This document shows, one piece after another, positions 19,888 to 29,032 of a stretch of 64,000 nt of DNA. Position 1 is the first letter of the stretch, and each line of letters opens with the position of its first letter. The translations under genes and the position numbers were made by a program. The notes below the pieces were generated by a model. The model had not been told where the DNA came from, did no database searches, and was given only the letters and a program-made list of their open reading frames with translations. This DNA is from FEN-1219 sp963728995 (GTDB taxonomy: Bacteria > Pseudomonadota > Gammaproteobacteria > Steroidobacterales > Rariloculaceae), in assembly GCA_963728995.1 (NCBI GenBank), contig CAVSMD010000001.1:186001-250000 (forward strand), written 5' to 3'.

Positions 19888-20598
19888 ATGAAGGCACTGA
19901 TCTTCGATTGCGACGGTGTGCTCGTCGACACCGAGCGTGACGGTCATCGCGTCGCGTTCAATCGCGCCTTCGCGCAGGCCGGAATCACCGCTGAGTGGAG
20001 CGTCGAGCTGTACGGCCAGCTGTTGAAGATCGCCGGCGGCAAGGAGCGCATGAAGCACTACTTCGACCAGCACGGCTGGCCGGCGGACGCGACACCCGAG
20101 GTCTTGATTCCGGAGTTGCACAAGCGCAAGACCGCGATCTTCACCTCGCTGATCGCCGGCGGCAGCTTGCCGCTCCGGCCCGGCGTCACGCGGATCGTCG
20201 ACGAGGCGCGCGCCGCCGGCATGCACCTGGCCGTGTGCACGACCTCCGCCCCCAAATCCGTCGATGGAGTGCTCGATCTCATGGGCTCGCGGCGCAAAGC
20301 GTTCTTCGAGGTGGTGCTCGCGGGCGACGTCGTCGCGAAGAAGAAGCCGAACCCGGAGATCTACAATCTCGCCAAGCAGCGGCTCGCGCTCGACGGTGTA
20401 GACTGCGTCGTCATCGAAGATAGCCGTAACGGCTTGCTGGCGGCCACGGGCGCAGGCATGCCGTGCCTGGTCACGACGAGTACCTACACGCTCGATGAGG
20501 ACTTCCACGAAGCAGCACGCGTCGTGCCGGAGCTCGGCGACGCGCCGAACATTCGCATCACGCTGAAGGATCTCCAAGCGATTGCCGCGCGCGCCTGA
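19888..20598 (+). CDS. HAD-superfamily phosphatase, CbbY-like
   Basis: A 236-residue hydrolase with a helical cap. Motif I is FDCDGVLVDTE (nucleophile Asp), motif II CTTSAP, motif III the lysine in KKKPNPEIY, motif IV IEDSRNG. The KKKPxPDIY and DSRNG forms are those of CbbY, which removes inhibitory xylulose 1,5-bisphosphate, and of related sugar-phosphate phosphatases. It starts 12 bp after the aldolase gene. There is no Rubisco in the window, so its partner sugar phosphate is probably an intermediate or by-product of this operon. Confidence 0.88.
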   Translation: MKALIFDCDGVLVDTERDGHRVAFNRAFAQAGITAEWSVELYGQLLKIAGGKERMKHYFDQHGWPADATPEVLIPELHKRKTAIFTSLIAGGSLPLRPGVTRIVDEARAAGMHLAVCTTSAPKSVDGVLDLMGSRRKAFFEVVLAGDVVAKKKPNPEIYNLAKQRLALDGVDCVVIEDSRNGLLAATGAGMPCLVTTSTYTLDEDFHEAARVVPELGDAPNIRITLKDLQAIAARA

Positions 20599-20624
20599 AT
20601 GCACGACCGAAGGAGCCAACGAAA

Positions 20625-21294
20625 ATGCAAGAGATCACGCTGGCGGATTTCGAAACGGCCATCAAGAGCATTGCCGACACGGCGCTGAAAAACGAGCAGT
20701 ACTTCTGCGAGCTCGATTCATACGCCGGTGACGCGGACTTCGGCGTATCGCTCGCATCGGGCTTCCGCGTCGTCAACGAGGAGTGGAACGAGCTCGACCG
20801 CAGCTCGATCGGCAACTTCCTGTTGAAGATCAGCTTGATCATGACGCGTAACGTCGGTGGCTGCTCGGGCCCGATCTGGGGCACCGGCTTCATGCGCGCG
20901 GGCGCTCTGGCGAAGGATCGCACGTCGATCACGCTCGATGACCTCGACAAGATGCTTACGGCCAGTATCGAGGGCATTCAGAAACGGGGCGGCGCACAAC
21001 TCGGCGACAAGACGCTGCTCGACGCTTTGATTCCGATCCGCGATGTCGTTCATGAGCACGCTGGATAAGCCCGACGCGGACGCCCGCAAAGTTTTGCTGC
21101 GGGCCACTGAAGTGGCCAACGAGGCGATCGAAGGCACGAAGGGGCTCGTCGCAAAACGCGGTCGCCAGCAGTTCACCGGCGATCGCAGTATAGGAACGCC
21201 CGATCCGGGCATTGTTGCGATCGCGACGATGCTGAACGACCTCTGCGCCAAGGTCGGCCTCGATCAGCCGGCCTCGGCCAAGAAACCCAACTAA
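20625..21294 (+). CDS. dhaL: DhaL-type kinase subunit (ADP/ATP-binding), one frameshift
   Basis: Nucleotide-binding subunit of a dihydroxyacetone-type kinase. The three Mg-binding aspartates are kept in LDSYAGDADFG, but the usual GDGDHG reads GDADFG, with His replaced by Phe. NVGGCSGPIWGTGF, RGGAQLGDKTLLDAL and GDRSIGTPDPG are typical. The frame breaks near 21062: the first part stops after VHEHAG, and a one-base deletion there restores HADKPDADARKVLL and the rest. I treat it as one gene of about 222 residues. Order L before K is the reverse of the common dhaKLM order, and no PTS-type DhaM is present, so ATP is the likely donor. Confidence 0.88.
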
Positions 21295-21319
21295 ATCGTC
21301 AATACCGGGGGAAACGTCC

Positions 21320-22315
21320 ATGAAGAAGTTCGTCAACGATCCGGCCAAGTTCGTACCCGAGATGCTCGAGGGTATCTTCCTCGCCAACGAGGGCAAGCTG
21401 AAATACGAGCCGAAGCACAACATCATCTATCGCGCCGATCGGCCGAGCAAAGACAAGGTCTCGGTCGTTCAGGGGTCGGGCAGCGGCCACGAGCCGGCGC
21501 ACGTCATGGCCGTCGGCCCCGGCATGCTCGATGCGGCCTCGCCCGGCAATGTGTTCGCGGCTCCGCCCGTCGACTACTGCTACGAGTGCATCAAGCTCAT
21601 GAACTCGCCGAAGGGCGTGCTCGTTCTGATCAATAACTACCAGGGCGACCGGATGAACTGGGACATGGCCATCGAGATGGCCGAGGCCGAGGGCATCAAC
21701 GTCAAGTCGTTCATCATCGACGACGACGTCGCCGTGCAGAACAGCTCGTACACGATCGGCCGGCGCGGTGTCGCGGGCAATTTCTTCGTCATCAAGGCGT
21801 GTGGGGCCGCGGCCGAACGAGGCGCCAGCCTCGACGAGGTGCTCGCGATCGCGAAGAAAGTGAACGCGAACGTCCGCTCGATGGGCGTCGCACTGACCTC
21901 GTGCACGCCGCCGGCGAAAGGTAAGCCGATCTTCGAGCTCGGCGATGACGAGATGGAGGTCGGCGTGGGCATCCACGGCGAGCCCGGTCGGCGCCGCGAT
22001 AAGCTGAAGGCCGCGGACAAAATCGTGGACGAGATCTTCGACGCGGTGTCGAAGGACTTGCCCTTCAACTCCGGCGACCGAGTCGCATTGATGATCAACG
22101 GCCTAGGTGGCACGCCGCCGAGCGAGCTCTACATTCTTTACCGCCGCGCAGCGCAGCGCAGCAAGGCGGCCGGGCTCGACATCGTCCGTAACTACATCGG
22201 CAACTACTGCACCTCCCTCGAGATGGCCGGTGCGTCGCTGACGTTACTGAAGCTCGACAAGGAAATAGAGGACCTGCTCGCCGCGCCGGCGGACATCCCC
22301 GTTCGCGTCTTTTGA
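21320..22315 (+). CDS. dhaK: DhaK-type kinase subunit (ketose-binding)
   Basis: Substrate subunit that binds a short ketose covalently through a histidine and presents it for phosphorylation. The 331-residue product has GSGSGHEPAH with the second active-site His, LINNYQGD, DDDVAVQ, and the hemiaminal His in GVGIHGEPG near residue 217. Size and motifs match DhaK. It lies 25 bp after DhaL and overlaps the next gene. With a class II aldolase upstream, the operon may serve a C3 to C6 ketose rather than plain dihydroxyacetone; that is inference. Confidence 0.93.
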   Translation: MKKFVNDPAKFVPEMLEGIFLANEGKLKYEPKHNIIYRADRPSKDKVSVVQGSGSGHEPAHVMAVGPGMLDAASPGNVFAAPPVDYCYECIKLMNSPKGVLVLINNYQGDRMNWDMAIEMAEAEGINVKSFIIDDDVAVQNSSYTIGRRGVAGNFFVIKACGAAAERGASLDEVLAIAKKVNANVRSMGVALTSCTPPAKGKPIFELGDDEMEVGVGIHGEPGRRRDKLKAADKIVDEIFDAVSKDLPFNSGDRVALMINGLGGTPPSELYILYRRAAQRSKAAGLDIVRNYIGNYCTSLEMAGASLTLLKLDKEIEDLLAAPADIPVRVF

Positions 22316-23013
22316 GCGAATCGCACGTCAAGCTACTCGCCATAGATCTCGACGGCACGTTGGTCGACTCCGCTCCCGATATCGCGCACTGTCTCGGCAG
22401 TGCGCTCGAAGCGGTCGGCTTCAAGGCGCCCGGCGAGACGCGGACGCGCGCCTGGATCGGCGACGGTCTCGAGGCGCTGATTGCGCGTGCCCTCGCGCAC
22501 GCCGCGCAGACGGAATTCTCGCGCAGCGGCGGCACCGAGGCTCAAAGCGGCGGGCAGCGGCAGGCCGCCGCGCTCGCTGCTTTTCTCGACTGCTATCGTG
22601 ACAATCTGTTCGTTCGAAGTCGGCTCTACCCCGACGCGGTGGCCACGCTGGACCACGTGCGCAACCGCGGCGTGCGCCTGTGCTGTATCACGAACAAGCG
22701 GCATGCGTTCTCGGAGCGGCTGCTGATCGACGCCGGCGTGCGCGACAGGTTCGAGCTGGTGCTCGGTGGCGATAGCCTGCCCGAGAGGAAGCCGAGCCCT
22801 TTGCCTTTGCGCTTCGCGGCCGAGTCGCTCGGCATATCCCCCTCGGCCGCGGCACTCGTCGGCGACTCGCATCAGGACTTGCGCGCGGCGCGTGCGGCCG
22901 GCTACGCGTTCGTGCTCGCAAGCTATGGCTACGGCAAGATCGACGAGACCGAGCTCGGTGACTCGCCGCGAATTCGCGAATTCGCGGCCCTACCCAAAGC
23001 GCTCGGGCTCTAA
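22312..23013 (+). CDS. gph: Phosphoglycolate phosphatase-like HAD hydrolase
   Basis: A 233-residue HAD phosphatase with IDLDGTLVDSAPDIA, the GDGLEALI cap region, ITNKR, ERKPSPLPL and VGDSHQDLRAARAAG, the classic Gph pattern. Gph hydrolyses 2-phosphoglycolate to glycolate. The start is TTG at 22312, overlapping the DhaK stop, and this is the only start in register with the family N-terminus. A glycolate product could go to GlcDEF and malate synthase G encoded elsewhere in the window. Confidence 0.88.
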   Translation: MSESHVKLLAIDLDGTLVDSAPDIAHCLGSALEAVGFKAPGETRTRAWIGDGLEALIARALAHAAQTEFSRSGGTEAQSGGQRQAAALAAFLDCYRDNLFVRSRLYPDAVATLDHVRNRGVRLCCITNKRHAFSERLLIDAGVRDRFELVLGGDSLPERKPSPLPLRFAAESLGISPSAAALVGDSHQDLRAARAAGYAFVLASYGYGKIDETELGDSPRIREFAALPKALGL

Positions 23014-23198
23014 CGGCTGGGCTTCTTGGCCGCCACCCGGAAGACCGTCGACAAGGCTCCGATCGCCATCCGTTTGCATGTCGCCAGCATAAGCTCCGCC
23101 TGCCCGCAGCGACCAGACGCCTCGCGCGGTCTTCGTGCTGCCGCCGGCTACCGGTGCTGGTAGTATCGACATCGGTCGCGGGAGCGGGGGGGCAACTC

Positions 23199-25220
23199 AT
23201 GGTCGAGACGATTGGCGGTGGTCGCGCGGCAGCCGGCTGGGCGACATGCAAGAAGCGCGGCTCGAGGGGAGGGTTGTCAGCCGTCGCGCTCGTGTGCCTC
23301 GCGGCTTGCGCGCGCGGGCCGGACACGGCCAGTGCACCCGCCGTCAGCGGCAACTTCGACTTCGTCGGCTGGGATCAGTATCTCGGCGGAGCGGATTCCT
23401 CCCAATACTCCTCGCTCGATCAGGTGAACAAGGGCAACGTCGGCCGGCTCGAGGTGGCCTGGACCTATCCGACGGACGAAGACTATCTGTTCAACCCGCT
23501 CGTCGTCGGCACCACGATGTACGTGCTCGCGAAGAGCCGTTCCATCGTGGCTCTCGACGCGACGACGGGCCGCGAGCTCTGGGTCCATGCCAACGAAGGA
23601 CCGGTCGGTACGCGCGGCATGAGCTACTGGCGCAGCGCCGACGGCGCCAGCGAGCGTCTCCTGTACGTCAACGCCGGCTACCTGACCGCGATCGACGCCA
23701 AGACCGGCGCCACGATCTCCACCTTCGGCACCGACGGGCGCGTGGACCTGCGCGTCGGCCTCGACGGCGACATCACGACGATTCGCGCGCTGCAAACGAG
23801 CAACCCCGGCCGCGTGTTCGGCGATCTCATCATCATGTCCCTGCCGGCCGGCAGCGCCGGCTACGCTTCGTCGCCGGCCGACATCCATGCCTACAACGTG
23901 CGCACGGGTGCGCTCGTATGGGTGTTCCATACCGTGCCGCGACCCGGCGAAACCGGCGCCGACACCTGGCCCGCGGAGGGGCTCGGTAATTACGGCGGCG
24001 TGCACAACTGGAGCGAATCCACGGTCGATTCGGAGCTCGGCATCATCTACGTGCCGACGGGCACCGCACGCTATGATTTCTACGGGGCGAATCGCCTCGG
24101 CGCGAATCTGTTCGCCGACAGCCTGCTCGCGCTCGACGCACGCAGCGGCAAGCGGCTCTGGCACTTCCAGATGATCCACCACGATCTGTGGGACTACGAC
24201 TTGCCGACCGCGCCGAAGCTCCTGACCGTGACTCACGACGGCATGCAGGTGCCCGCCGTCGCGCAACCGAGCAAGCAGGGCTTCGTCTACGTCTTCAATC
24301 GGATCACGGGCTCACCGCTCTGGCCGATCGAGGAACGGCCCGTGCCGCAGTCGGACGTGCCCGGCGAGCAAAGCTCGCCCACGCAGCCGTTCCCGACGGC
24401 ACCGCCACCGTTCGCGCGCCAGTCCTTCACCGAGGCCGACATCGATCCGTATATCTCGGCCGAGGATCAGGCCAAGGTCCGCGAGATTCTGCACTCGGCG
24501 CGCAACGAGGGATTGTTCACGCCACCCAGCCTGCAAGGCACGATCATGCTGCCGGGCCACAACGGCGGCGCGAACTGGGGCAGCTCTGCCGTCGATCCGC
24601 GCAACGGTCGGCTGTTCGTCGTCTCAAAGGAGCTGCCGACCGAGGCGAAGCTGCGCGAACCGCAGCCCCGGCCCGCGGGCGCCTCCGCAGCCCCCCCGCC
24701 ACCCGGTGGTGGCACGCGACCTCCTCCGCTTCCGCCGCCGAATGCCGGCCCCGACTTCATTCCGTACACGGCTCCCGTCGACTTCATGATCCAGCAGAGC
24801 ACGGGACTCTCGGCGATCGGCCCGCCGTGGTCGCAGATCACGGCTTACGACCTGAACAAGGGCACGATCATGTGGCAAGTGCCGGATGGCGAGGTCGCGA
24901 GCCTCGCGGCGCAGGGCATTCACGACACCGGTAGCCACGCACCGCGCGGCGGCGTCGTGGCCACGGCCGGTGGCCTGTTGTTCATCGGCACGTCGTCGGA
25001 CCGCAAGTTCCGCGCCTACGACGCCGACACGGGCAAGGTGTTGTGGAGCTACGACCTGGATGCTGCCAGCGAAGGCGTGCCGGCCGTTTATGCCGTGAAC
25101 GGCAAGCAATATGTCGCGATTGCGGTCGGCGGCGGCGGTTTGTTCAGCCAGGGGCTCAAGCCACCCGAGCCTGGGCCCGGCAAGTACATGGTGTTCGCGC
25201 TCGGCAGCGCGACGCAATGA
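23199..25220 (+). CDS. PQQ-dependent dehydrogenase, predicted lipoprotein
   Basis: A 673-residue quinoprotein of the beta-propeller alcohol/glucose dehydrogenase family. A lipobox LAAC near residue 37 follows a basic region and hydrophobic run, so it should be a lipid-anchored periplasmic or outer-membrane enzyme. Propeller repeats are frequent (VALDATTGRELW, LDARSGKRLWHFQ, AYDADTGKVLWSYDLD), with HHDLWDYDLP and GHNGGANWGSSAVDP as active-face motifs. No haem-binding CxxCH. A proline-rich insert (about residues 488-520, many P and G) interrupts the propeller. Start chosen at 23199 for the lipoprotein signal. It opens the secreted redox block together with the next gene. Substrate unknown. Confidence 0.9.
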   Translation: MVETIGGGRAAAGWATCKKRGSRGGLSAVALVCLAACARGPDTASAPAVSGNFDFVGWDQYLGGADSSQYSSLDQVNKGNVGRLEVAWTYPTDEDYLFNPLVVGTTMYVLAKSRSIVALDATTGRELWVHANEGPVGTRGMSYWRSADGASERLLYVNAGYLTAIDAKTGATISTFGTDGRVDLRVGLDGDITTIRALQTSNPGRVFGDLIIMSLPAGSAGYASSPADIHAYNVRTGALVWVFHTVPRPGETGADTWPAEGLGNYGGVHNWSESTVDSELGIIYVPTGTARYDFYGANRLGANLFADSLLALDARSGKRLWHFQMIHHDLWDYDLPTAPKLLTVTHDGMQVPAVAQPSKQGFVYVFNRITGSPLWPIEERPVPQSDVPGEQSSPTQPFPTAPPPFARQSFTEADIDPYISAEDQAKVREILHSARNEGLFTPPSLQGTIMLPGHNGGANWGSSAVDPRNGRLFVVSKELPTEAKLREPQPRPAGASAAPPPPGGGTRPPPLPPPNAGPDFIPYTAPVDFMIQQSTGLSAIGPPWSQITAYDLNKGTIMWQVPDGEVASLAAQGIHDTGSHAPRGGVVATAGGLLFIGTSSDRKFRAYDADTGKVLWSYDLDAASEGVPAVYAVNGKQYVAIAVGGGGLFSQGLKPPEPGPGKYMVFALGSATQ

Positions 25221-25250
25221 GCCCCCATAAATCAGTCAAGGAGATTACGA

Positions 25251-25757
25251 ATGCGTAGAACGAACGGTTTGATCCTCGGCGTCGTCGCCTGCTGTGCGAG
25301 CGTCGCTGCCTGGGCCGACGACGCGATGGCCATGAAGCAAGAGCAGGATCGCGCCGCGATCGAGGCGCTGATGTGGCGCTACGTTCGTGCGCTCGACTCG
25401 CTCGACCCGGCGGGTTACGCCGCTGTGTTCACGGAAGACGGCACGTTCTCCGGCGGCAATGCGCACGAGCATGGCCGCGCGGAGCTGGCGAAGATGATCG
25501 AGGGCCTCAAGAAGACGCGGACCGATCGAGAAGCCAAGGGCGAGAAGAGCGCGCCCATGTATCACGTGATCGCGAATCACACCATCGAGTTCGTGGGTCC
25601 GAACGAGGCACGGTATTACTCGTACTGGATGACGGTATTCGGCGCCGCCGGCCAGGACACGCCGACTCGGGTCGCAGCTGCAGGCCGCGGCGTCGACGCG
25701 CTGGTGCGCGTGAACGGCCAGTGGCTCATCAAGGACCGCGACGTCGCGCCGAAATAG
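25251..25757 (+). CDS. Exported SnoaL-like domain protein
   Basis: A 168-residue protein with a signal peptide (to about residue 22, AWA-DD) and an NTF2/SnoaL domain: IEALMWRYVRALDSLDPAGYAAVFTEDGTFSGG, then YHVIANHTIEF and a terminal VNGQWLIKDRDV. It follows the quinoprotein by 30 bp in the same direction and is probably co-transcribed. In this arrangement it may bind the substrate or product of the dehydrogenase, but activity is not predictable from sequence. Confidence 0.87.
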   Translation: MRRTNGLILGVVACCASVAAWADDAMAMKQEQDRAAIEALMWRYVRALDSLDPAGYAAVFTEDGTFSGGNAHEHGRAELAKMIEGLKKTRTDREAKGEKSAPMYHVIANHTIEFVGPNEARYYSYWMTVFGAAGQDTPTRVAAAGRGVDALVRVNGQWLIKDRDVAPK

Positions 25758-25912
25758 GCGAGACGAACGACGAACGGTCGCCGCTCGTCGATGGACGGTT
25801 CTCGTCCCGACGGGCGGCGGCTATGGGCCGACGGAGCTCCTGCACCCATCCCGGTTGTATGGCCTAAAGTCTCAACCATCGCGCATCCACGCGCCATGGC
25901 AGGAGAGAGACC

Positions 25913-26107
25913 ATGCCAGGAGCACGCAACGAGGCCCACGAGGCCACGCTCACGCCGCCGCATCACGCGGTCGACGTTCACGATGAGCACGACGAGTCGC
26001 AAGACCCGACCACCTTGAAGTTCAATGGGCCGGTGGAGCTCGCGGACGAGGACGCCGGCGGCGATCCTTACAACCGCACGGGCCGCTTCAAGCGGTTGGT
26101 CCGCTGA
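25913..26107 (+). CDS. Small His/Asp/Glu-rich protein of unknown function
   Basis: A 64-residue product with no signal peptide or membrane segment. The first half is rich in His, Glu and Asp (HHAVDVHDEHDE) and could bind metal; the end is basic (NRTGRFKRLVR). AGGAGAG lies just before the ATG at 25913, which supports translation. It sits alone in a 370-bp gap before a convergent gene. I do not recognise the family. Confidence 0.55.
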   Translation: MPGARNEAHEATLTPPHHAVDVHDEHDESQDPTTLKFNGPVELADEDAGGDPYNRTGRFKRLVR

Positions 26108-26117
26108 GAATCGGCCG

Positions 26118-26135
26118 GCGGCGCTAGTGCGCCGC
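26118..26135. terminator. Bidirectional hairpin at convergent gene ends
   Basis: GCGGCGC (26118-26124) pairs with GCGCCGC (26129-26135) over a TAGT loop. It lies at the meeting point of the small gene ending at 26107 and the esterase gene ending at 26124. Confidence 0.45.
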
Positions 26136-27746
26136 GTGCCGAACCTGCTCGTAGAGGCGATCGAACAACGCCAGCCGTGCCTTGTCCGGCAAATGCTCGG
26201 TTGCAGGCTCGGCATCGAGAATCATCGCGCGCTCGCTGGCACCGACCTGATGTGCCTGCCACGGCGGTAAGCCCGGACCATTCGGGTTGCCGCTGCGAGC
26301 GAAATTCGCCCAGTACGACGACATCCGATCCGCCACCTTCTGGTCCGGCGCCGAAGCGGCGGAGAGCTGCGCGACGCTGCGGTCCGGAAAGAGCGGCGGC
26401 TTGCCGAGGTTGTTGAAGACATAGGGCACTTCGGACGCGTGCGCTGCGGGCAACGGCGGCTGGCCGGCCGGGGCGGGCGGATTCTGCGCGAAGTAATAAA
26501 GCCACGCGCCGTTGCCGCGTTTGACCTGATAGTCGGCATATAGCCGCATGTGCCAGAACGCGCCGTCATTGGCGCTGTCGGCCTGCGACGTGCTCGCTTC
26601 GGCATCGGTCGCATGCGGGTACAGCTTCAGGTAATCGTCGGCCAAATTACCCCAGCGCGCGTGCGCCTCCTGCTCGAACCGCTGCGTGGTGCTCTTGATC
26701 GGGAAGAACGACAAGTCGTCCTTGTTGGAGCCGACGAGCACATCGACGGCATTCTGCCGACCGGCCGCGAAAGTGGCGGAGGGATCTTCCGGAATCACCC
26801 ACCCGTCCACGAGCATGCCGGCACTGCGAAACTTCGCCGTCACGTCCTCGGTCGACATTGCCCGTAGCTGCTCGGCCGTGGTGACCCCTGCGTCGGTGGC
26901 CGCCTTGAGTCCGACCTCCTCCGCTTGCGCACGCGTGCGCATGCCGGGCGAAGGCGCGAACCCCATCCACGCGCCGCTCTCCGAGATCGCGCGGTGGAAC
27001 AGGCCCTTCGACAGCGGCGAGGCGACCAACGAAGAGATCGCCATCGCGCCGGCCGATTGTCCGAACACCGTGACGTTGCGCGGATCGCCGCCGAACGCGG
27101 CGATGTTGCTCTGCACCCAGCGCAGCGATGCGAGCATGTCCATGAGACCGTAGTTGCCGGACGCTTTGTGCGCCGACTCGGCCGTCAAGACCGGATGCAC
27201 GAAAAATCCGTACGGACCGAGCCGATAGTTCATCGTCACGACGATGACGCCCTTGCGCGCGAGCGCGTCGCCGTCGTACAGCGGAGCGGAGCCGGCGCCT
27301 TCGGTGAACGCTCCGCCGAACAACCACACCATGACGGGCCGCTTGTCGCTCGCGGCCTCAGCACCGGTCCACACGTTCAGATACAGGCAGTCCTCGCTGG
27401 CCGGCGGCGAGCCTTCCATGAACGCGATGTTGAGCCTGCCCTGCCCGGCCGGCTGGAGGCAGACGTCACCGAACTTGCTCGCGTCGCGCACGCCCTTCCA
27501 CTTCGGCACCGCCTGCGGCGGTTGCCAACGCAGCGCGCCCACCGGTGGAGCCGCGAACGGGATGCCCTTGAACGCACGGATACCGGGCGACGACTCGACA
27601 CCGCCCCCGAGCAGACCCGCGGCGAGCTTCAGCGGCTCCTTGAGTGCCGCATGCGACGGCGGCGACACAGCGGCGGCGACGAACGCTCCGACGGCGAGCG
27701 CAGCGGCCAAGCCCGTACGACGGCTACCGGCTGCTGCCCGCTTCAC
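26124..27746 (-). CDS. Type B carboxylesterase, exported
   Basis: A 540-residue alpha/beta hydrolase of the carboxylesterase/cholinesterase family. A signal peptide covers about residues 1-36 (basic start, then LAAALAVGAFVAAAV, cleavage near SHA-AL). The oxyanion region is VWLFGGAF (GGAF instead of the usual GGGF), the nucleophile is in FGQSAGA, and AAHASEVPYVFN carries the catalytic His. SEDCLYLNVW and a disulfide Cys near it are typical. GTG at 27746 overlaps the stop of the upstream gene by four bases (GTGA), so the two are coupled. Likely role: ester cleavage in the periplasm to supply an alcohol to the neighbouring quinoproteins. Confidence 0.9.
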   Translation of the reverse strand: MKRAAAGSRRTGLAAALAVGAFVAAAVSPPSHAALKEPLKLAAGLLGGGVESSPGIRAFKGIPFAAPPVGALRWQPPQAVPKWKGVRDASKFGDVCLQPAGQGRLNIAFMEGSPPASEDCLYLNVWTGAEAASDKRPVMVWLFGGAFTEGAGSAPLYDGDALARKGVIVVTMNYRLGPYGFFVHPVLTAESAHKASGNYGLMDMLASLRWVQSNIAAFGGDPRNVTVFGQSAGAMAISSLVASPLSKGLFHRAISESGAWMGFAPSPGMRTRAQAEEVGLKAATDAGVTTAEQLRAMSTEDVTAKFRSAGMLVDGWVIPEDPSATFAAGRQNAVDVLVGSNKDDLSFFPIKSTTQRFEQEAHARWGNLADDYLKLYPHATDAEASTSQADSANDGAFWHMRLYADYQVKRGNGAWLYYFAQNPPAPAGQPPLPAAHASEVPYVFNNLGKPPLFPDRSVAQLSAASAPDQKVADRMSSYWANFARSGNPNGPGLPPWQAHQVGASERAMILDAEPATEHLPDKARLALFDRLYEQVRHAAH

Positions 27747-28801
27747 TTCTTCTTCTCCGCGTGGGCACGCTCGTAGCGCGACGTGGTGATGTAATTGCGC
27801 ACGGCCGTATTGTCCTCGTTGCACGCGTACTCGAAGAACTTATAAGTCGGGTCGCGCTCCATCGGATATCCGGCCGTCCACGGCTGCTCGAGCACCTCGG
27901 GATCCTCGACGTGCATCGAGTAGTCCATCGTGTCCTCGCTCGTGCGCGTGAAGCGCTCCGTGATCTTCAGGTTCGTCGTGGTGGGCGTATTGCCGGGCGG
28001 CGAGCCCGGGATGCCGACGTTCGTCATGCCGCCGATGCCGTTGAAGTTCGTGGTCTCGACGACGAGCGTGTTGCCTTCCCAGTGGCCGCGCGACTCGCCC
28101 ATCCACTGCTTGATCTGCGAGTCGAGCGGCGGCCGACCATCCACGGGGATGACTCGTGCCTCGTGGATCATCTCGAGGCGCACGATGACATAGCCCGGCG
28201 CCTGCTGAATCTCGATGCCGTTGTTGTAGTTGAATGGGAACATCGAGGGCGGTAGCCCACGCGTGATGCAGCGATCCCACGTGTCGAAGTCGGTCGGCTT
28301 GTCGAAGACCTTGCCGGTCCAGCTGCTCGTCATGTTGGCGGCCAGCTCCTTGCCGCGCTGCGTCAACGCTGGAAAACGGCCGTTCGTAGGCTCGTAAATC
28401 AGCGACGTGAGACGCGCGGCCTCGTTGTGATGGCTGGCCTCGGCCCAGTGGCCCATGCCCATCTTGTTGCTCTTGATCTCCTGCTGGTAACGCTCGTCGC
28501 GGGCGGCCAGACGCTCCTGAGTTTTGGCGTACTCCTCGTCGTTCTGGTAGCGGCGATCGCCGAAGACCGGATTGCCGTCCTTGTCGACGGGACGCTGGAA
28601 CGGCGTGCTGATGAGGTTGATGATGGGCCACATGCCTTGCAGGTCCGGGTCGCCCCACGCGGTCTTCGGCGGTTGCCACGCCCCCGCTTCACCGCTGCTC
28701 GCGGCGGTTTGCTCGGCGGCCGGCGGCGGCCCTGACTGAGAGCACGCGGCGAGCACCAGCGCCGCAACGACCGAACTCAGGGCAGAAATACTCGCCTTCA
28801 T
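27743..28801 (-). CDS. Lipoprotein of an unnamed secreted family (paralogue at 31138)
   Basis: A 352-residue lipoprotein (lipobox LAAC near residue 20) with no domain I can name. Blocks shared with the protein at 31138-31963: GDPDLQGMW versus PNINGIW at the N-terminus, the R-G-L/I-P stretch, GHWEGNTLVVETTNFN versus GHWDGDTLVIENTGFN, TERFT, and EDPEV...PWT. The repeated order suggests a beta-rich domain. AGGAGG precedes the ATG at 28801. A much longer reading of this frame, up to 30322, is antisense to the quinoprotein gene and not real. It is divergent from the second quinoprotein and coupled to the esterase downstream. Confidence 0.82.
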   Translation of the reverse strand: MKASISALSSVVAALVLAACSQSGPPPAAEQTAASSGEAGAWQPPKTAWGDPDLQGMWPIINLISTPFQRPVDKDGNPVFGDRRYQNDEEYAKTQERLAARDERYQQEIKSNKMGMGHWAEASHHNEAARLTSLIYEPTNGRFPALTQRGKELAANMTSSWTGKVFDKPTDFDTWDRCITRGLPPSMFPFNYNNGIEIQQAPGYVIVRLEMIHEARVIPVDGRPPLDSQIKQWMGESRGHWEGNTLVVETTNFNGIGGMTNVGIPGSPPGNTPTTTNLKITERFTRTSEDTMDYSMHVEDPEVLEQPWTAGYPMERDPTYKFFEYACNEDNTAVRNYITTSRYERAHAEKKK

Positions 28802-29032
28802 CTGCAAACCTCCTGCAACCGGCGGGAGGCGAGCGAGTGCCGACGGCACCACCGCAAGATCTCCCCCTTCGAAGATGGAAATCAGTATACGGCCCTGCGC
28901 CGCCGCCGCGAAGCCGTCACCCCCAAGACCCTCTCGGCGTATCGAGCGAGGGTCGGCACACCCCGCAGGGGACGCCCGCCCCCACCCGGGTGTATCGTAC
29001 GCAGCGATCTGTAGATGTCGGGGGGGAATGTC

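Noticed and set aside
20625..21294. Two separate small genes in place of dhaL
   Set aside because: The halves together make exactly one DhaL, and removing one base at about 21062 joins them.
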